The notes under the pieces are model-generated. The model worked only from the letters and a program-made list of their open reading frames with translations, was not told the origin of the DNA and did not search any database. The position numbers were made by a program, and so were the translations under genes. Source: an uncultured Collinsella sp. (GTDB lineage Bacteria; Actinomycetota; Coriobacteriia; Coriobacteriales; Coriobacteriaceae). From it: DNA of 20,180 nt. The DNA lies in contig URBB01000027.1 of NCBI GenBank assembly GCA_900545835.1, forward strand, positions 1 to 20,180. Direction: 5' to 3'. Positions 1 to 7,154 of the stretch are shown one piece after another (the stretch's first letter is position 1; each line of letters opens with the position of its first letter).

Positions 1-37
1 CCGGTCTCGTGGGCTCGGAGATGTGTATAAGAGACAG
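1..37. other. Nextera/Tn5 adapter (read-2 side), not genomic
   Basis: Bases 4-37 match the Nextera read-2 transposase adapter, ending in the 19-bp mosaic end (AGATGTGTATAAGAGACAG, positions 19-37). Bases 1-3 are probably index remnant. Genomic sequence starts at about 38. The matching read-1-side adapter sits at the other end of the window, so the contig is bounded by library adapters. Confidence 0.97.
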
Positions 38-273
38 CGCTCACGCAGGGCGGTAGCCGCTGCCAGGTCGTGAACGAACACGCACGGCTGCGTGTTCTCG
101 GTCTGCGAGAGCTCCTCCTTGGAGGCGCTCCGGCACTGCTCGCTGGTCCCCGGGCGCACCTCGTCGGCAATGGCGAACACCTCGGCAGCCGCCGGCGATG
201 CCTCGATCAGGTCAACGCCCATCGCGGGGTGCTGGGCGCCCTGGCCGGCAAACAGAAACGCTACGCTACCCAT
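38..273 (-). CDS. fabD: Malonyl-CoA:ACP transacylase, N-terminal 78 residues only (cut by adapter)
   Basis: FabD transfers malonyl from CoA to the phosphopantetheine arm of acyl carrier protein in the cytoplasm, supplying the extender unit for fatty acid synthesis. Read on the minus strand, the ATG at 271-273 gives MGSVAFLFAGQGAQ, the family's N-terminal FxGQGxQ signature. Around residues 57-68 it reads LSQTENTQPCVF, the usual substrate-pocket segment before the active site. The catalytic GHSxG serine would come roughly 15 residues later and is lost. The gene overlaps the end of fabK by 13 bases (the fabK TAG stop is at 261-263), indicating translational coupling. The break at 38 is the sequencing adapter, so the gene is partial and not a pseudogene. 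Confidence 0.93.
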
Positions 274-1205
274 GTGGACGCACCCTTCAGAACGCGCTCG
301 GCACCATCGACCAGGTCGTCAACGATTTCACGTGCGCTTTGGCGCTCGTTGACCATGCCGGCAATCTGTCCACACAAAAACGAACCCTCTTCGTAATTGC
401 CGTCCTTGGCGGCCTTGCGAAGGGCGCCCGTACCCATGGCCCCGAGCTCCTCGGCACTTGCGCCCGCCGCCTCACTTTTGGCGTAGGCATTGGTAAAGGG
501 GTTCTTGAGCGCACGCACCGGATGCCCCGTCGAACGGCCGGTCGCGCGCGTCGAGGTGTCTCCCGCCTTGAGCACCAGCTCTTTGTACTGTTCGGATACG
601 GTACACTCGTTTGCGACCAGAAAGCGTGTTCCCACCTGGACGCCAGCGGCGCCAAGCATAAAGGCCGCTGCCACGCCGCGACCGTCGGCGATACCGCCAG
701 CTGCCACAACGGGGACATCGACCGCGTCGACAACCTGCGGAACGAGCGCCATCGTCGATGTCTCGCCAATATGTCCACCCGATTCGGTGCCTTCGGCAAC
801 CACGGCGGTGGCCCCGCGACGCGCCACGAGACGCGCCAGTGCCACCGAGGCAACGACCGGGATGACCTTGATGCCCGCCTCGTTCCACGCCTTCATGTAC
901 TTGGCGGGATTGCCGGCGCCCGTCACGACGACCGGCACTCGCTCGTCAATCACGACCTGTGCAACCTCGTCGGCAAACGGGCTCATGAGCATGACGTTCA
1001 CGCCAAAGGGCTTATCCGTCTTGGCGCGCAGCTCATGAATCTGGTCGCGAAGCCAGTTGGCGTCGGCGTTCATGGCCGCGATGATGCCTAAGCCACCCGC
1101 CTCGGACACTGCGGACGCCAGCGAGGCATCGGCAATCCAGGCCATACCGCCCTGGAACACGGGCTTTTCGATGCCGAGCAGATCGCAGAGAGGAGTCTTG
1201 AGCAT
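261..1205 (-). CDS. fabK: Enoyl-ACP reductase II, FMN-dependent
   Basis: FabK carries out the last reduction of each elongation round, reducing trans-2-enoyl-ACP with NAD(P)H and FMN. The 314-residue product has the TIM-barrel nitronate-monooxygenase-like fold. The N-terminal PVFQGGMAWIADASLA segment (15-30) and the VAEGTESGGHIGE motif with the presumed catalytic His145 are clear, followed by the phosphate-binding VVAAGGIADGRGVAAA and GAAGVQVGTRFL segments. The family also contains nitronate monooxygenases, but the position directly after acpP and before fabD decides for FabK. The ATG at 1203-1205 is two bases from the acpP stop, with GGAG about nine bases upstream inside acpP. FabK enzymes are, as a family, insensitive to triclosan. 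No fabI is visible here. Confidence 0.94.
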   Translation of the reverse strand: MLKTPLCDLLGIEKPVFQGGMAWIADASLASAVSEAGGLGIIAAMNADANWLRDQIHELRAKTDKPFGVNVMLMSPFADEVAQVVIDERVPVVVTGAGNPAKYMKAWNEAGIKVIPVVASVALARLVARRGATAVVAEGTESGGHIGETSTMALVPQVVDAVDVPVVAAGGIADGRGVAAAFMLGAAGVQVGTRFLVANECTVSEQYKELVLKAGDTSTRATGRSTGHPVRALKNPFTNAYAKSEAAGASAEELGAMGTGALRKAAKDGNYEEGSFLCGQIAGMVNERQSAREIVDDLVDGAERVLKGASTWVA

Positions 1206-1207
1206 CT

Positions 1208-1444
1208 CTACTTCTCCAATGCCGCCTCGACCGTATCGGCGAACTCGCCGACCGTCTTGGGGTTCTCCTCGGTATCGAGCTCAATGCCAAACTCGTCCTC
1301 GACGGCGACGAGGATCTCGACGGTGCCCAGGCTGTCGAGGCCAATCTCCTCGAGCGTGGACTCGGGCTTCATCTCGACGTCGTCAAGGCCAACGGTCTCG
1401 CGGATAACGTCGCAAACGCGCTCGAAGGTCTTCTGATCTGCCAC
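1208..1444 (-). CDS. acpP: Acyl carrier protein
   Basis: This 78-residue acidic protein carries the growing acyl chain on a 4'-phosphopantetheine attached to Ser38 in the GLDSLGTVE motif, where family members read DSL(D/G). Length and four-helix pattern are typical. The start codon is GTG (1442-1444), supported by an AGGAG about eight bases upstream. It lies 52 bases downstream of fabH and two bases upstream of fabK, in the same operon, so it is very probably the fatty acid synthesis ACP and not a polyketide or D-alanyl carrier. Confidence 0.96.
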   Translation of the reverse strand: MADQKTFERVCDVIRETVGLDDVEMKPESTLEEIGLDSLGTVEILVAVEDEFGIELDTEENPKTVGEFADTVEAALEK

Positions 1445-1496
1445 GGTAGTTCTCCTCTGTTTGTGCCCTAGGGGCGTTTTTATTTCCTATGTGCGA

Positions 1497-2456
1497 CTAC
1501 TTCCAGCGAAGTAGATAGCCACCTATATCCAGACCGGCGCCAAATCCAACGAGGGCGATGGTGTCGCCCGCAGTCAGTGCGTCGGTACGTGCCAGCCGGT
1601 CAAGCGCAAAGGGAATGCAGGCGCTCGAAATGTTGCCGGTCTCGCGCAGCGTTCGGACCACGCGCTCGTCTGGCACGCCGAGACGCTTGACCGCCTGGCT
1701 CAGGATTCGTTCGTTAGCCTGATGGAATACAAAATGATCGATGTCTTCGACCAAAATGCCCGCATCGATCGCAAGCTTATGGACCGTGTCGCAGATGGCG
1801 TTGACGCCGAACTTGAACACGCGGCGGCCATTCATGGACAGCACGCTCTCACTATCAGCGGAGTCCTTAAACGGCGAGCTGCCGATCAGACCGGGAACGC
1901 GCAACGTCTCGACGTCGGGCGCCGTCGAAAGCTCGACGGCAAGGGGGCTGTCTCCCCCAGCTTCTATCACTGCAGCACCCGCGCCGTCACCAAAGAGCAC
2001 GCACGTGGCGCGATCTGTCCAGTCAAGCGCGCGCGTCATCTGCTCGGCAGCAACGACAAGCACATGCCTGGCTCGTCCTCGGGCGATATAGCCCTCGGCG
2101 ACATCGATCGCAAATACGAAGCCGGCGCAGGCCGCCGAGACATCGAAGGCAGGGCACGTCGCGCCCAGACGCACGGCAACGGCACATGCCTCGGAGGGAA
2201 CGAGATGATCACCCGTCGTCGTCGAGCAGACGATCAGATCCAGCTGGCTCGCGTCGATTCCGGACACCTGGAGTGCCCGCTCGCTCGCCGCTACGGCAAG
2301 GTCGTCAAGTGACTCGGTGGAGCAGACGTGGCGGCTCTTGATACCTGTGCGGGTAAAAATCCACTCATCCGAGGTATCGAGGAACTCAGACAGCTCGTCA
2401 TTGGAAACACTGCGCTTAGGAAGCGCCGAGCCTGTTCCAAGAATCGTGAAACCCAT
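1497..2456 (-). CDS. fabH: 3-oxoacyl-ACP synthase III (KAS III)
   Basis: FabH starts fatty acid synthesis by condensing an acyl-CoA primer with malonyl-ACP. The 319-residue product has the complete Cys-His-Asn triad: Cys110 in SAACAGF, His245 in HQAN, and Asn275 in GNISSA. The C-terminal GFGAGLDIGGYLLRWK is also typical. The reading frame is open 19 codons further upstream, but the ATG at 2454-2456 is chosen because AAAGGAGGTT lies just before it and because MGFTILGTGSALP matches the family N-terminus. It is the first gene of the fabH-acpP-fabK-fabD operon and diverges from birA across a 176-base region with a duplicated palindrome, which probably controls it. Confidence 0.95.
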   Translation of the reverse strand: MGFTILGTGSALPKRSVSNDELSEFLDTSDEWIFTRTGIKSRHVCSTESLDDLAVAASERALQVSGIDASQLDLIVCSTTTGDHLVPSEACAVAVRLGATCPAFDVSAACAGFVFAIDVAEGYIARGRARHVLVVAAEQMTRALDWTDRATCVLFGDGAGAAVIEAGGDSPLAVELSTAPDVETLRVPGLIGSSPFKDSADSESVLSMNGRRVFKFGVNAICDTVHKLAIDAGILVEDIDHFVFHQANERILSQAVKRLGVPDERVVRTLRETGNISSACIPFALDRLARTDALTAGDTIALVGFGAGLDIGGYLLRWK

Positions 2457-2473
2457 CACTAACCTCCTTTGAG

Positions 2474-2491
2474 TTGTTGACGTGTTTACAT
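2474..2491. promoter_or_regulatory. Operator-like 18-mer, copy A (fabH-birA region)
   Basis: TTGTTGACGTGTTTACAT. Together with copy B 48 bp away it is a 17-of-18 direct repeat. Each copy contains an imperfect palindrome of TGTTnAC...AACA type. This copy sits 18 bases upstream of the fabH start, overlapping the expected early transcribed region. The binding factor is unknown. Repetition plus symmetry in a divergent fatty acid/biotin control region argues for a repressor site. Confidence 0.6.
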
Positions 2492-2501
2492 CGACCAAGA
2501 G

Positions 2502-2530
2502 AGGATAACGCATTTCAGTCTTTGTTGACG
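2502..2530 (-). promoter_or_regulatory. Weak candidate fabH core promoter
   Basis: On the minus strand TATCCT (2502-2507) could be a -10 element; the same hexamer is used in the clear rpsL promoter. A TCAACA lies 15 bases upstream, which is shorter than ideal. If correct, operator copy B would cover the -35 region and copy A the start of the transcript. This is a tentative call. Confidence 0.3.
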
Positions 2531-2539
2531 TGTTAACAT
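2522..2539. promoter_or_regulatory. Operator-like 18-mer, copy B (fabH-birA region)
   Basis: TTGTTGACGTGTTAACAT, differing from copy A at one base. Within it, TGTTGACG/TGTTAACA forms an imperfect 16-bp palindrome (12 of 16 symmetric). It lies about 94 bases upstream of the birA start and 66 upstream of fabH, so it could act on either or both genes. Confidence 0.6.
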
Positions 2540-2632
2540 TAAATTGTCCAAATGCGACAAAGGCTTCACATTGTGTCTATCTCTCGACACCATTGCGTCA
2601 TTCACTTATTCAATAAGGAGGTAGCAGCCGCT

Positions 2633-3409
2633 ATGGATGCCCAATTAACGATTGTCGACGTAACCGGATCGACCAACGATGACCTGCTCGAGGCAGGAAA
2701 ACAGGGTGCGCCGCACGGCACAGGACTTGCCGCCCGCGCGCAAACGGCAGGACGCGGCCGGCGCGGCCACAAGTGGGATTCAACCGCCGGCAACCTATTG
2801 CTTTCGATTGTTCTGCGCCCATGCGTTAATCCTGCAAAGTACTCTGGTCTTGCCGCCGTCAGTGGCCTAGCGGTGCTCGAGGCGCTCGAAATGCAGGGCC
2901 TTGCAAACGAGATTGACCTCAAATGGCCCAACGATCTGGTCGCGCGAGGGCGCAAGCTCGGCGGCATTCTGGTCGAGGCCGCACGCGATAACGAAGGCAA
3001 ACCTTTCGCCGTCTGCGGCATTGGCGTCAATGTGAACTATGTGCCCTCGGAGGTTCCCGATGGCGGCCTGCCGGCAATCGGTCTCTTGGATCTCAACGAG
3101 AACGTTCCCGCCGTCGACATGCTCCTCGATGAGGTCTATCACGCAGTTATAGACGCTGCAGATGCCTGGGCAGAGCGCCTCAACGCCAAGGAAGAAGATG
3201 CCGGTCCGCTCGCGCCCGTCCACGACGAATATATCGCCCACCTTAATTGGATCGGGAAGCACGTTATCGCCCGCTCCCCCGCTGGAGACGAGCTGGCACG
3301 AGGCATATTTAGAACGGTCGACGATTGCGGCCGCGCATGCATTGAGACCGAGAGCGGCTTGTGCGTCTTCCACTTCGAAGAAGCATCCTTGCGCCCCCTG
3401 AGCGAATAG
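2633..3409 (+). CDS. birA: Biotin--[acetyl-CoA-carboxylase] ligase, monofunctional
   Basis: BirA activates biotin with ATP and attaches it to the biotin carrier protein of acetyl-CoA carboxylase, the enzyme that makes the malonyl-CoA used by the neighbouring fab genes. The 258-residue product shows the biotinyl-AMP loop GRGRRGHKW (40-48), KWPNDL (97-102), the RKLGGIL motif with the expected catalytic Lys108, and a C-terminal SH3-like cap. It starts directly at the catalytic domain and lacks the N-terminal winged helix of E. coli BirA, so it should not repress transcription itself. The frame is open 27 codons upstream, but the ATG at 2633 has AGGAGG eleven bases before it and matches the family start. 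Confidence 0.93.
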   Translation: MDAQLTIVDVTGSTNDDLLEAGKQGAPHGTGLAARAQTAGRGRRGHKWDSTAGNLLLSIVLRPCVNPAKYSGLAAVSGLAVLEALEMQGLANEIDLKWPNDLVARGRKLGGILVEAARDNEGKPFAVCGIGVNVNYVPSEVPDGGLPAIGLLDLNENVPAVDMLLDEVYHAVIDAADAWAERLNAKEEDAGPLAPVHDEYIAHLNWIGKHVIARSPAGDELARGIFRTVDDCGRACIETESGLCVFHFEEASLRPLSE

Positions 3410-3465
3410 GGCGCCGCAGCCGTCGGCTCGGCAGACGAATTCGCTATCCCAAAATCTAAACTCAA

Positions 3466-3510
3466 AACAAAAGGGCCCCGCTACCGTAACGGCAGCGGGG
3501 CCCTTTAAGC
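3466..3510. terminator. Rho-independent terminator between birA and rpsJ
   Basis: A perfect 13-bp stem, AAAGGGCCCCGCT (3470-3482) paired with 3494-3506, with a short loop region that can pair further. Read on the minus strand it ends in TTTTGTTTT, a good tail for the rpsL-rpsG-fusA-rpsJ transcript. In the plus direction the tail is only TTT, so it probably stops birA less efficiently. Confidence 0.9.
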
Positions 3511-3525
3511 TATGAGCGATATCGC

Positions 3526-3834
3526 TTAGAGCTTGATGTCGATGTCGACGCCAGCGGGAAGGTCGAGACGCATGAGCGAATCAACGGTGCCCGAGGTGGG
3601 GTCGAGGATGTCGATGAGGCGCTTATGGGTGCGCATCTCGAACTGCTCACGGGAGTCCTTGTTCACGTGCGGCGAGCGGATAACCGTGTACAGGTTGCGC
3701 TCGGTGGGCAGGGGGACAGGACCGGAAACGCGAGCGCCGGTCTTCTGAGCGGTCTCGACGATGAGCTTCGCGGACTGATCGACGACCTCGTGATCATAGC
3801 CCTTGAGGCGAATGCGGATCTTCTGGGTAGCCAA
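3526..3834 (-). CDS. rpsJ: 30S ribosomal protein S10
   Basis: S10 is part of the 30S head and also the NusE partner of NusB in antitermination. The 102-residue product is full length, starting ATQKIRIRLKGYDHEVVDQS and containing the conserved TERNLYTVIRSPHVNKDSREQ-type loop and the THKRLIDI segment. The start codon is TTG (3832-3834), preceded by GGAGG at six bases; no ATG or GTG fits the family N-terminus. Here S10 is the last gene after fusA and is followed at once by a terminator and a convergent gene. The usual rplC-rplD neighbours are absent, as is tuf. Confidence 0.97.
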   Translation of the reverse strand: MATQKIRIRLKGYDHEVVDQSAKLIVETAQKTGARVSGPVPLPTERNLYTVIRSPHVNKDSREQFEMRTHKRLIDILDPTSGTVDSLMRLDLPAGVDIDIKL

Positions 3835-3851
3835 CTTAAACCTCCAAAGAG

Positions 3852-3870
3852 TGCGAGAAGTGTTCTCGCA
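3852..3870 (-). other. Intercistronic hairpin between fusA and rpsJ
   Basis: TGCGAGAA-GTG-TTCTCGCA is a perfect 8-bp stem with a 3-base loop, in the 61-base gap between fusA and rpsJ and a few bases before the rpsJ Shine-Dalgarno. No T tract follows, so it is not a classic terminator. An mRNA processing or stability role is possible but unproven. Confidence 0.6.
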
Positions 3871-3895
3871 GGATTACGTAACAGGGAGCTCGAAC

Positions 3896-5995
3896 TTAGG
3901 CGTTCTTGCTCATGACCTCGTCCACGATGGACTTGGGCGCAGGCTCATAAGAGTCGAACTGCATCGTGTAGGATGCACGGCCCTGGGTCTGGGAGCGAAG
4001 GTCGGTAGCGTAACCGAACATCTCGCCCAGCGGCACCTTGGCACGGATGAGCTTGCTGTTCTTGCGATCCTCCATGCCCTCGATCTTGCCGCGGCGACCG
4101 GAGAGGTTGCCCATAACGTCGCCCATGTACTGCTCGGGGGTCTCGACCTCGACAGCCATGATCGGCTCGAGCAGCTGCGGATCGGACTTCTTGAGGGCGT
4201 CCTTGATAGCCATGGAACCGGCGATCTTGAAGGCGGCCTCGGAGGAATCGACCTCGTGGTAAGAACCGTCGAACAGGGTGACCTTAACGTCGAGGACCGG
4301 GAAGCCGGCGATAACACCGGTGTTCAGGGCCTCCTGGATGCCCTTGTCGATGGACGGGATGTACTCCTTGGGCACGACGCCGCCGACGATAGCGTTGACG
4401 AACTCGTAGCCGAAGCCCTCCTCCATCTTCTCGAGCTTGATGACGGCGTGGCCGTACTGACCGCGACCGCCGGACTGGCGGACGAACTTGCCCTCAGCCT
4501 TCTCGACGTCGTGACCAGCGGTCTCGCGGTAGGCAACCTGGGGCTTACCAACGTTAGCGTCAACCTTGAACTCGCGGAGCAGACGGTCGACGATGATCTC
4601 GAGGTGCAGCTCGCCCATGCCGGCGATGATGGTCTGGCCGGTCTCGTGGTTGGTGGACACCTGGAAGGTCGGGTCCTCCTCGGCGAGCTTGGTCAGAGCC
4701 AGGGACATCTTGTCCTGCTCGGCCTTGGTCTTGGGCTCGATGGCAACGTCGATAACGGGCTTAGCGAACTCGATCTTCTCGAGGACGATCTCCTTGCCCT
4801 CGGCGCACAGGGTGTCACCGGTGGTGGAGTTCTTGAAGCCGACGCAAGCGACGATGTCGCCGGCGGCAGCGTCGTCACGGTCGATACGCTCGGCGGCGTT
4901 CATCTCGAGGATGCGGCCGAGGCGCTCGCGCTGACCGTTGGAGGCGTTGACCACGTAGGAGCCGGACTCAGCGCGGCCGGAGTAAACGCGGACATAGGTG
5001 AGCTTACCGACGAACGGGTCGGTCATGATCTTGAAGACCAGGCCGGAGAAGGGCTCGTCGAAGGAAGGATGACGCTGGATCTCCTCGCCGGTGTCCGGAT
5101 CGGTACCGGTGACGGCCTCAACGTCGAGCGGGCTGGGCAGGTAGTCGACGACAGCGTCGAGCAGCTCCTGAACGCCCTTGTTCTTGTAGGCGGAGCCCAC
5201 GAAGACGAGGTTGAGCTCGTTGGCCAGAACGCCCTTACGCAGAGCAGCCTTGAGCTCCTCGACGGTGAAGTCCTCCTCCATGAGGATCTTCTCCATGAGC
5301 TCGTCGTCAAAGCTGGCAGCAGCGTCGAGGAGCTCCTCGCGCTTGGTGGCAGCGATGTCGGCAAACTCAGCCGGGATCTCGTCCATCGGCTCAGGGTAGG
5401 TCATACCCTTCTCGTCGGCCTTAAAGTCCCATGCAGTCATGGTGACCAGGTCGATGACGCCCCAGAAGTTGTCCTCGGCGCCCATCGGGACCTGAGCGGC
5501 CACGGCGTTGGCGTCGAGACGATCCTTCATGGTCTCGATAGCGTTGAAGAAGTCAGCGCCCACGCGGTCATACTTGTTGATGAAGGCGATGCGGGGGACG
5601 TTGAAGGTGGAAGCCTGACGCCAAACGGTCTCAGACTGGGGCTGAACGCCGGCAACGGCGTCGAAGACGGCGACAGCGCCATCGAGGACGCGCAGGCAGC
5701 GCTCGACCTCGGCGGTGAAGTCAACGTGGCCCGGGGTGTCGATGATCTGGATGCGGTAGTCCTTACCGTCCTTGTTCCAGAAGCACGTGGTAGCAGCGGA
5801 GGTAATGGTTACGCCGCGCTCCTGCTCCTGAACCATCCAGTCCATGGTGGCAGCGCCCTCATGGACCTCACCGATCTTGTGGGTCTTACCGGTGTAGTAA
5901 AGAATACGCTCGGTCGTGGTGGTCTTACCGGCATCGATGTGAGCCATGATGCCGATGTTACGGGTATCGGAAAGCTTGTACTTAGGCTTAGCCAT
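3896..5995 (-). CDS. fusA: Elongation factor G
   Basis: EF-G is the GTPase that drives tRNA-mRNA translocation on the ribosome and, with RRF, ribosome recycling. The 699-residue product is full length. GTP-binding motifs are intact: P-loop AHIDAGKT (18-25), switch I around TITSAATT, DTPGH (86-90), and NKYD (140-143). Domains II-V follow, with the domain IV segment SGGRGQYGHAVI visible. It begins ATG at 5993-5995 with AAGGAA upstream, 20 bases after rpsG. It is co-transcribed with rpsL, rpsG and rpsJ from the promoter at 7035-7063. Nothing suggests a second paralogue or a ribosomal-protection protein. Confidence 0.98.
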   Translation of the reverse strand: MAKPKYKLSDTRNIGIMAHIDAGKTTTTERILYYTGKTHKIGEVHEGAATMDWMVQEQERGVTITSAATTCFWNKDGKDYRIQIIDTPGHVDFTAEVERCLRVLDGAVAVFDAVAGVQPQSETVWRQASTFNVPRIAFINKYDRVGADFFNAIETMKDRLDANAVAAQVPMGAEDNFWGVIDLVTMTAWDFKADEKGMTYPEPMDEIPAEFADIAATKREELLDAAASFDDELMEKILMEEDFTVEELKAALRKGVLANELNLVFVGSAYKNKGVQELLDAVVDYLPSPLDVEAVTGTDPDTGEEIQRHPSFDEPFSGLVFKIMTDPFVGKLTYVRVYSGRAESGSYVVNASNGQRERLGRILEMNAAERIDRDDAAAGDIVACVGFKNSTTGDTLCAEGKEIVLEKIEFAKPVIDVAIEPKTKAEQDKMSLALTKLAEEDPTFQVSTNHETGQTIIAGMGELHLEIIVDRLLREFKVDANVGKPQVAYRETAGHDVEKAEGKFVRQSGGRGQYGHAVIKLEKMEEGFGYEFVNAIVGGVVPKEYIPSIDKGIQEALNTGVIAGFPVLDVKVTLFDGSYHEVDSSEAAFKIAGSMAIKDALKKSDPQLLEPIMAVEVETPEQYMGDVMGNLSGRRGKIEGMEDRKNSKLIRAKVPLGEMFGYATDLRSQTQGRASYTMQFDSYEPAPKSIVDEVMSKNA

Positions 5996-6015
5996 GTTAG
6001 TTCCTTACCTTAAAC

Positions 6016-6489
6016 TTACCAACGATAGTGAGAGAACGCGCGGTTGGCCTCGGCCATCTTGAAGACGTCCTCACGCTTCTTGACGGAAGCGCCCAGGCCG
6101 TTGGAAGCGTCGAGGATCTCGTTGGCGAGACGCTCGGCCATGGTCTTCTCCTTGCGAGCGCGGGAGAAGTTGACGATCCAGCGGATACCCAGAGCGGTGG
6201 AACGACGGGAGTTGACCTCCATCGGGACCTGATAGGTAGCGCCACCGACACGCTTGGGCTTAACCTCGAGCGTGGGCTTGACGTTGTCCATAGCCTTCTT
6301 GAAGGTAGCGAGAGCGTCGCCACCCTCGGACTTCTCGGCAACGATCTCGAAAGCGGTGTAAACGATGCGCTCAGCGGTGGCCTTCTTGCCGTCAAGAAGG
6401 ACCTTGTTGATGAGCTGAGTCACCAGGCGGTTGTTGTAAACGGCGTCAGGCTGAACCTCACGACGATTAGCTGCTGCACGACGCGGCAT
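6016..6489 (-). CDS. rpsG: 30S ribosomal protein S7
   Basis: S7 nucleates assembly of the 30S head and contacts the E site. The 157-residue product begins PRRAAANRREVQPDAVYNN and has the conserved RVGGATYQVP and RWIVNFSRAR segments, at the usual bacterial length. The ATG at 6487-6489 has AAGGAG seven bases upstream. It lies 74 bases after rpsL and 20 before fusA in the ribosomal operon. Confidence 0.98.
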   Translation of the reverse strand: MPRRAAANRREVQPDAVYNNRLVTQLINKVLLDGKKATAERIVYTAFEIVAEKSEGGDALATFKKAMDNVKPTLEVKPKRVGGATYQVPMEVNSRRSTALGIRWIVNFSRARKEKTMAERLANEILDASNGLGASVKKREDVFKMAEANRAFSHYRW

Positions 6490-6563
6490 GTGAAATCTCC
6501 TTAAGTGTCTACCGTGCGGCGCTTAGGCGGCACACGGCGAAAAGTATCAAAACGTTATCTGGC

Positions 6564-6941
6564 TTATTTAGCCTTAGGGCGCTTAGCACCGTACTTGGAA
6601 CGGGCCTGCATACGGTTCTGGACCGGAGCAGCGTCGTAGGCGCCACGGATGACGTGATAACGGACACCAGGGAGGTCACGGACACGACCGCCGCGGACGA
6701 GCACGATGGAGTGCTCCTGCAGGTTGTGGCCCTCACCCGGGATGTAAGCAGTAACTTCGATGCCGTTGACGAGGCGAACACGGGCAACCTTACGAAGAGC
6801 CGAGTTCGGCTTCTTGGGGCTCGTGGTGAAGACGCGGGTGCACACGCCGCGCTTCTGGGAGTTGTGCTGCAGAGCAGCGTTCTTGGACTTCTTGGGCACG
6901 GAACGACGGCCCTGGCGAACCAGCTGGTTAATAGTAGGCAA
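6564..6941 (-). CDS. rpsL: 30S ribosomal protein S12, with Arg at position 88
   Basis: S12 sits at the decoding centre and controls tRNA selection accuracy. The 125-residue product is full length, with the conserved KRGVCTRVFTTSPKKPNSAL and EGHNLQEHS segments. Lys43, the main streptomycin-resistance site, is wild type. Position 88 reads GGRVRDLPGVRYH where most bacteria have GGRVKDLPG; the codon is CGT (6678-6680). K88R is an established streptomycin-resistance substitution in E. coli (K87R in mature numbering) and Mycobacterium. The start codon is TTG (6939-6941) with AAGGAG six bases upstream. It is the first gene of the operon. Confidence 0.97.
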   Translation of the reverse strand: MPTINQLVRQGRRSVPKKSKNAALQHNSQKRGVCTRVFTTSPKKPNSALRKVARVRLVNGIEVTAYIPGEGHNLQEHSIVLVRGGRVRDLPGVRYHVIRGAYDAAPVQNRMQARSKYGAKRPKAK

Positions 6942-7034
6942 AGCGTACTCCTTCTCGAATGATTCCAGCTCTCTGTAAAGTGCAACGGCTTGAATCGAGG
7001 GGTCAGCATCCCCCTACGAAACACGCAGTTCGAT

Positions 7035-7063
7035 AGGATACGTGCCGTTAGCTGTGCCGTCAA
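7035..7063 (-). promoter_or_regulatory. Sigma-70 promoter of the rpsL-rpsG-fusA-rpsJ operon
   Basis: On the minus strand: TTGACG (7058-7063), a 17-base spacer, then TATCCT (7035-7040). The expected transcription start is near 7028, giving a leader of about 85 bases before the rpsL TTG start codon. I see no obvious riboswitch in that leader. Confidence 0.75.
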
Positions 7064-7118
7064 CAGACCACGCCGCCGGGCGTATCCCAAATTGAGCATA
7101 TTTCCGCAAAGCCTACAC

Positions 7119-7154
7119 AAAAGGAATCCCCTCCTGTGCGCGGGGGCGGATTCC
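7119..7154 (-). terminator. Terminator-like hairpin upstream of the rpsL promoter
   Basis: On the minus strand GGAATCC (7154-7148), then CCCC and a ten-base loop, then GGGGATTCC (ending at 7123), followed by TTTTGTG. It would stop transcripts coming from the left-reading sigma/anti-sigma side before the rpsL promoter. Its first arm is also the end of the large inverted repeat at 7147-7287, so the two structures exclude each other. Confidence 0.5.

Noticed and set aside
198..1091. Plus-strand open frame opposite fabK
   Set aside because: A shadow of fabK, with low-complexity composition and no ribosome binding site or family resemblance.
261..1205. fabK as a nitronate monooxygenase
   Set aside because: Same fold family, but it lies inside a fabH-acpP-fabD operon with tight spacing and overlaps.
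2457..2513. Upstream 19-codon extension of fabH
   Set aside because: It would run through operator copy A and skip the excellent AAAGGAGGTT site. The extension has no family similarity.
2474..2539. The duplicated motif as a classical BirA operator
   Set aside because: BirA operators have two half-sites about 14-16 bases apart, which does not fit these compact 18-mers, and the encoded BirA lacks the N-terminal winged helix.
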